From contig CAJUNJ010000012.1 in the NCBI GenBank assembly GCA_910587825.1, forward strand, positions 1 through 60,296: a stretch of 60,296 bases of DNA, given 5' to 3'. The notes below the pieces were generated by a model. The model was not told the origin of the DNA. It searched no databases and saw only the letters and a program-made list of their open reading frames with translations. The stretch's first letter is position 1, and every line of letters starts with the position of its first letter. This DNA is from an uncultured Christensenellaceae bacterium (lineage in GTDB: Bacteria > Bacillota > Clostridia > Christensenellales > Borkfalkiaceae). The translations under genes and the position numbers were made by a program. This document shows, piece after piece, positions 58,109 to 60,296 of this stretch.

Positions 58109-59125
58109 TCAAAGTAGCAGACATATTGTGTCACGCAGTTCCTGAATGGTTTTGTGCGTGTAAACCCTTTCACCAGTGTCCTTCGATTTGTGTCCCATCA
58201 GAAGGTCGATGCACTTTTTGTTTCCGCCTGCGCTGTCAAGCCTTGACCGAAAGGTGTGACGGCATTCGTGCGGTGTGTGGGTCATCTGCAACTGTTCCAT
58301 GATGTCCTTCCACAAATCATAGTATGTCGCACCGCAGCAACGCTTGCCGTTCTTATTGGTGAATAGGTATTCGTAACCTTCGGCGTACCGTGCTTCAATG
58401 AAGGGAAGGATGCGTGGATGAATCGGGACAATGCGGTTCTTGCCGTTCTTGGTTTTCGTTCCTGACAGAATCGTTCCTTCTTCAAGGTTGACATTCGCAG
58501 ACTTGATTGACAACAATTCGCTGATGCGCCATCCCATATATAGGAAGCACAGAACACTGTCGAACCACGGTTCTGATTGCCTTTCCCAAACACGCTGAAT
58601 TTCTTCTTCGGTGAAGGGGACTTTGGTCGTTTCGGGGACTGGGGCAGCGGTGGTCAACATCGAATTGCACTTCACAATGATGTCAAGTTCCAGGGCGAAT
58701 TTGTCAAGGTGTCCGAATAGGTTCTTGATTGCCCACTGGGTCGAATATCCACAACCGCAGTTGTCGATGCAGTCCTGCATCTGATACGCCTTCAATTCCT
58801 TATATTTTAATTGATAGACCGAAGTGCAGTGTTTCCAGGCGGATTTCAGGGAAGAAACAGAGCCTTTCGACATCTTGGGGAAGTCACGATCTGACCACAT
58901 GTGATAGACTTCCAACACCGTGATTTTGTGCAGGTCTATGTCATAGGGGTTTCGGTTGAATTCGGCAAGCAACATCAGACCTTCTTCCCTGGTCGATGTA
59001 TAACCGATTGACTGGTAAATTGGATGACCTTTTTCATTCCATCCAACTGTTTTCCTGACGGCAAACGGATGCCTTCTGTTTCCCGACAATTTGACAACTG
59101 TCCCATACCCATTGGGATTTTTCAT
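58109..59125 (-). CDS. Tyrosine-family site-specific integrase
   Basis: Recombinase for integration and excision of the element. N-terminal AP2-like DNA-binding part (GYGTVVKLSGNRRHPFAVRK), core-binding SAM-like domain (~70-160), and a catalytic domain with Arg in MGWRISELLSI, HxxR in PHECRHTF, and the C-terminal LLMGHKSKDTGERVYTH carrying the nucleophile Tyr. Start set at ATG 59125 (AAGGATGG box), giving 338 aa. Codon use is less GC-rich than in the host genes to the left. Confidence 0.93.
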   Translation of the reverse strand: MKNPNGYGTVVKLSGNRRHPFAVRKTVGWNEKGHPIYQSIGYTSTREEGLMLLAEFNRNPYDIDLHKITVLEVYHMWSDRDFPKMSKGSVSSLKSAWKHCTSVYQLKYKELKAYQMQDCIDNCGCGYSTQWAIKNLFGHLDKFALELDIIVKCNSMLTTAAPVPETTKVPFTEEEIQRVWERQSEPWFDSVLCFLYMGWRISELLSIKSANVNLEEGTILSGTKTKNGKNRIVPIHPRILPFIEARYAEGYEYLFTNKNGKRCCGATYYDLWKDIMEQLQMTHTPHECRHTFRSRLDSAGGNKKCIDLLMGHKSKDTGERVYTHKTIQELRDTICLLL

Positions 59126-59147
59126 ATTAAAACACCATCCTTTTGTG

Positions 59148-59176
59148 TTGATTTTTTGGTTGAATGGTGCTATAAT
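59148..59176 (+). promoter_or_regulatory. Rightward promoter for a short RNA, overlapped by an inverted repeat
   Basis: TTGATT (59148-59153), 17 nt, TATAAT (59171-59176). TTGAATGGT (59160-59168) and ACCATTCAA (59184-59192) form a perfect palindrome across the -10. Confidence 0.6.
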
Positions 59177-59238
59177 AGAATAGACCATTCAAAGTTTGAA
59201 GTTGACCGCTTTTTAATTTTGATTTGGTTTTCAACCTT

Positions 59239-59275
59239 GAACCCTGGGAATTGCAGTTCCTGGGGTTCTCTTTTT
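59239..59275 (+). terminator. Terminator of the short rightward RNA
   Basis: GAACCC..GGGAA / TTCC..GGGGTTC hairpin then TCTTTTTATTTT. With the promoter at 59148 it defines a ~90-nt transcript with no ORF of note. Confidence 0.65.
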
Positions 59276-59278
59276 ATT

Positions 59279-59420
59279 TTGTCACTTTGTCACTTGTCAC
59301 AGATATTTTCTATATTCTTTTATTTTTGCGGTATATAGAAAAGTCATCTGTGATTTTTTTTTCTTAAAAACCTATTTTTCAAGCAAAAAGGAATTTGTGA
59401 CCTGTGACAGTGTGACACAT
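59279..59420. repeat. TGTCAC repeats and long inverted repeats between integrase and repressor
   Basis: Three TGTCAC copies (59279-59300) face GTGACA/GTGAC copies (59395-59417). Between them TCACAGAT (59297-59304) pairs with ATCTGTGA (59346-59353), and TTTTCTATAT (59306-59315) with ATATAGAAAA (59333-59342). Candidate integrase arm sites or a regulatory hairpin. Confidence 0.6.
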
Positions 59421-59867
59421 TCATTCATCCCTTTTGTAATGTTCAAGTAGTTTTTCAATTTCGGATAGGGCAAGGGTTCTTCCTTCATCGTTTAATTGAA
59501 CCAGGCAGACCAAAGCCTTTGTGACATCTTCACCGAATACATTCGAAATGTCGGTCAAGCACTTGGTTTGGAAACCGATTGCTTCCGAATTGTATTTGTG
59601 ATCCCAACAGTCATACATTTCACACATTCCCAAAAGATAGACTGGGGATGTTCCCAAAACCTTTGAAAACTTGATCAGGGTGCTTTGGTCGATGCTATTG
59701 TCACCCCTTTCAATTTTACTGATTGTTGACCTTGAATTCGCTGCTGTATAACCCATCCGTTTTGCCAGTTCTTCTTGTGACCATCCTTTCTTCATTCGAA
59801 GTTCTTTGATACGGCTTCCGACAAGTTTGTCAGCAGCGACAGCATCATTGTCTTTTTTAATTTTCAT
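59421..59867 (-). CDS. XRE-family phage-type repressor
   Basis: 148-residue regulator: Cro/CI helix-turn-helix at ~20-80 (SRIKELRMKKGWSQEELAKRM, SRSTISKIERGD, FSKVLGTSPVYLLG) and a ~70-residue helical C-terminal part without protease motifs. Start set at ATG 59867 from the AAGGATGG box, the same box type as the integrase. It diverges from the early gene at 60087, with TTGTGGATT operators in both promoters, as in lysogeny switches. Confidence 0.88.
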   Translation of the reverse strand: MKIKKDNDAVAADKLVGSRIKELRMKKGWSQEELAKRMGYTAANSRSTISKIERGDNSIDQSTLIKFSKVLGTSPVYLLGMCEMYDCWDHKYNSEAIGFQTKCLTDISNVFGEDVTKALVCLVQLNDEGRTLALSEIEKLLEHYKRDE

Positions 59868-59913
59868 ACAAACAAACCATCCTTGACTTATTTTTTGGCG
59901 AAAGAACACTGAT

Positions 59914-59942
59914 ATTATATATCATTGTGGATTAAAAATCAA
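59914..59942 (-). promoter_or_regulatory. Repressor promoter
   Basis: Minus-strand TTGATT (59942-59937), 17 nt, TATAAT (59919-59914). The spacer contains one operator copy. Confidence 0.82.
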
Positions 59943-60046
59943 GTTTATAAGAAAAAAGTTCGAAAAAATCATAAAATTTTTCTAAAAAACTGTTGACAAA
60001 TAATCCACAAAGTATTATACTGGCATTGTGGATTTGGAAATCCACA
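59925..60046. promoter_or_regulatory. Operator set of the element's genetic switch
   Basis: TTGTGGATT at 59925-59933 (in the repressor promoter), its complement AATCCACAA at 60002-60010 (in the early promoter), and a full palindrome TGTGGATTT-GG-AAATCCACA at 60027-60046. Confidence 0.75.
59993..60021 (+). promoter_or_regulatory. Early rightward promoter of the element
   Basis: TTGACA (59993-59998), 17 nt, TATACT (60016-60021), with an operator in the spacer and a palindrome just after. Confidence 0.88.
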
Positions 60047-60086
60047 CAAAACAAACCACCCGAACGGTGAAAGGACTGGTGAAAGA

Positions 60087-60296
60087 ATGAACAACATCAC
60101 GAAAGGATTACAGAAATTTTTCAGGGGCAAGCAAACCTTCTATGCACTGGGTGAAAACCTTTACACGGAACAAGAACTTGTCATCATGGACGAAGAAAGG
60201 CAGAAGAAGGATGAACAAAGGGGTTATTCCGACAGAATGGCGCACTGCTATGATAAGTGGTACAGGTACAACCGCAGTGACAATGGCGCAGCCTAT
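60087..60296 (+). CDS. Element early protein, unknown function (cut by window end)
   Basis: Open for 70 codons from ATG 60087 to the window edge. Begins MNNITKGLQKFFRGKQTF, then a highly charged stretch (MDEERQKKDEQRG) and an aromatic part (HCYDKWYRYN). Not recognised. AAAGGACTGGTGAAAG precedes the ATG. First gene right of the switch, so probably an early regulator, excisionase or replication accessory. Confidence 0.7.
   Translation, partial: MNNITKGLQKFFRGKQTFYALGENLYTEQELVIMDEERQKKDEQRGYSDRMAHCYDKWYRYNRSDNGAAY

Noticed and set aside
57400..58110. tRNA gene as integration target of the element
   Set aside because: No cloverleaf or tRNA 3' end could be found near the integrase; the site remains undefined.
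1..60296. CRISPR arrays, rRNA genes and complete insertion sequences
   Set aside because: No regularly spaced repeats, rRNA-like stretches or transposase genes were seen.

Overview
The window looks like chromosomal DNA of an anaerobic, spore-forming Bacillota (class Clostridia), perhaps a gut-associated Christensenellales-like lineage. The grounds are Clostridia-type gene order (yicC-gmk-rpoZ-priA-def-fmt-rsmB-rlmN-rpe-thiN-spoVM and rpsB-tsf-pyrH-frr-uppS-cdsA-dxr-rseP), a 22-codon spoVM gene, a rubredoxin, ECF vitamin transporters, and a glycan-degrading island with permuted GH3 enzymes and InlB-type repeats. The lineage is inference. Gene content and order are read directly from the sequence.

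Layout. 1-1.7 kb: remnant of an upstream gene and a GH43 enzyme. 1.7-2.9 kb: rubredoxin and a LytTR response regulator with a 10-G tract between its domains. 2.9-12.1 kb: a three-gene surface glycan module (permuted GH3 with collagen-like stalk, InlB-repeat lipoprotein, second permuted GH3) behind a LytTR-type direct-repeat operator. 12.2-14.9 kb: orphan lipoprotein, FMN riboswitch plus ribU, and tcdA. 14.9-19.5 kb: a Bce-type peptide sensing and export module. 19.5-20.8 kb: two tandem double-HTH repressor paralogues diverging across a large palindrome from a small orphan protein. 20.8-27 kb: tsaE-tsaB-rimI-hydrolase-murF, ddl, icd. 27.1-30 kb: vitamin B6 salvage (ECF S-component, pdxY, divergent pdxR). 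30-30.5 kb: an AT-rich palindromic stretch driving a 22-codon cationic peptide gene. 30.5-34.9 kb: an M23 peptidase, a secreted protein, FmdB, corA with an attenuator-like leader, and an M1 metallopeptidase. 34.9-45.9 kb: nitrilase-like protein and the gmk-to-spoVM housekeeping block. 46-48.5 kb: DegV, ruvX, DUF1292, SDR. 48.6-55.7 kb: translation, lipid and isoprenoid block. 55.8-58 kb: TPP riboswitch with thiT, a YfbR-like HD protein, and a cobalamin riboswitch with no gene behind it. 58.1-60.3 kb: the integrase and repressor end of an integrated mobile element, running off the window.

Regulation is unusually legible. Many promoters are near-consensus (TTGACA-like, 16-18 nt, TATAAT-like). 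At several of them the ATG lies 5-8 nt after the -10 box with no Shine-Dalgarno sequence, so those mRNAs are probably leaderless (tcdA, tsaE, ruvX, the nitrilase-like gene, a corA leader peptide, perhaps dxr). Three riboswitches (FMN, TPP, cobalamin) and one putative translational attenuator (corA) are visible. The most novel-looking items are the corA leader, the 22-codon peptide gene with its palindrome array, the orphan cobalamin riboswitch transcript, and the double-HTH pair with its operator.
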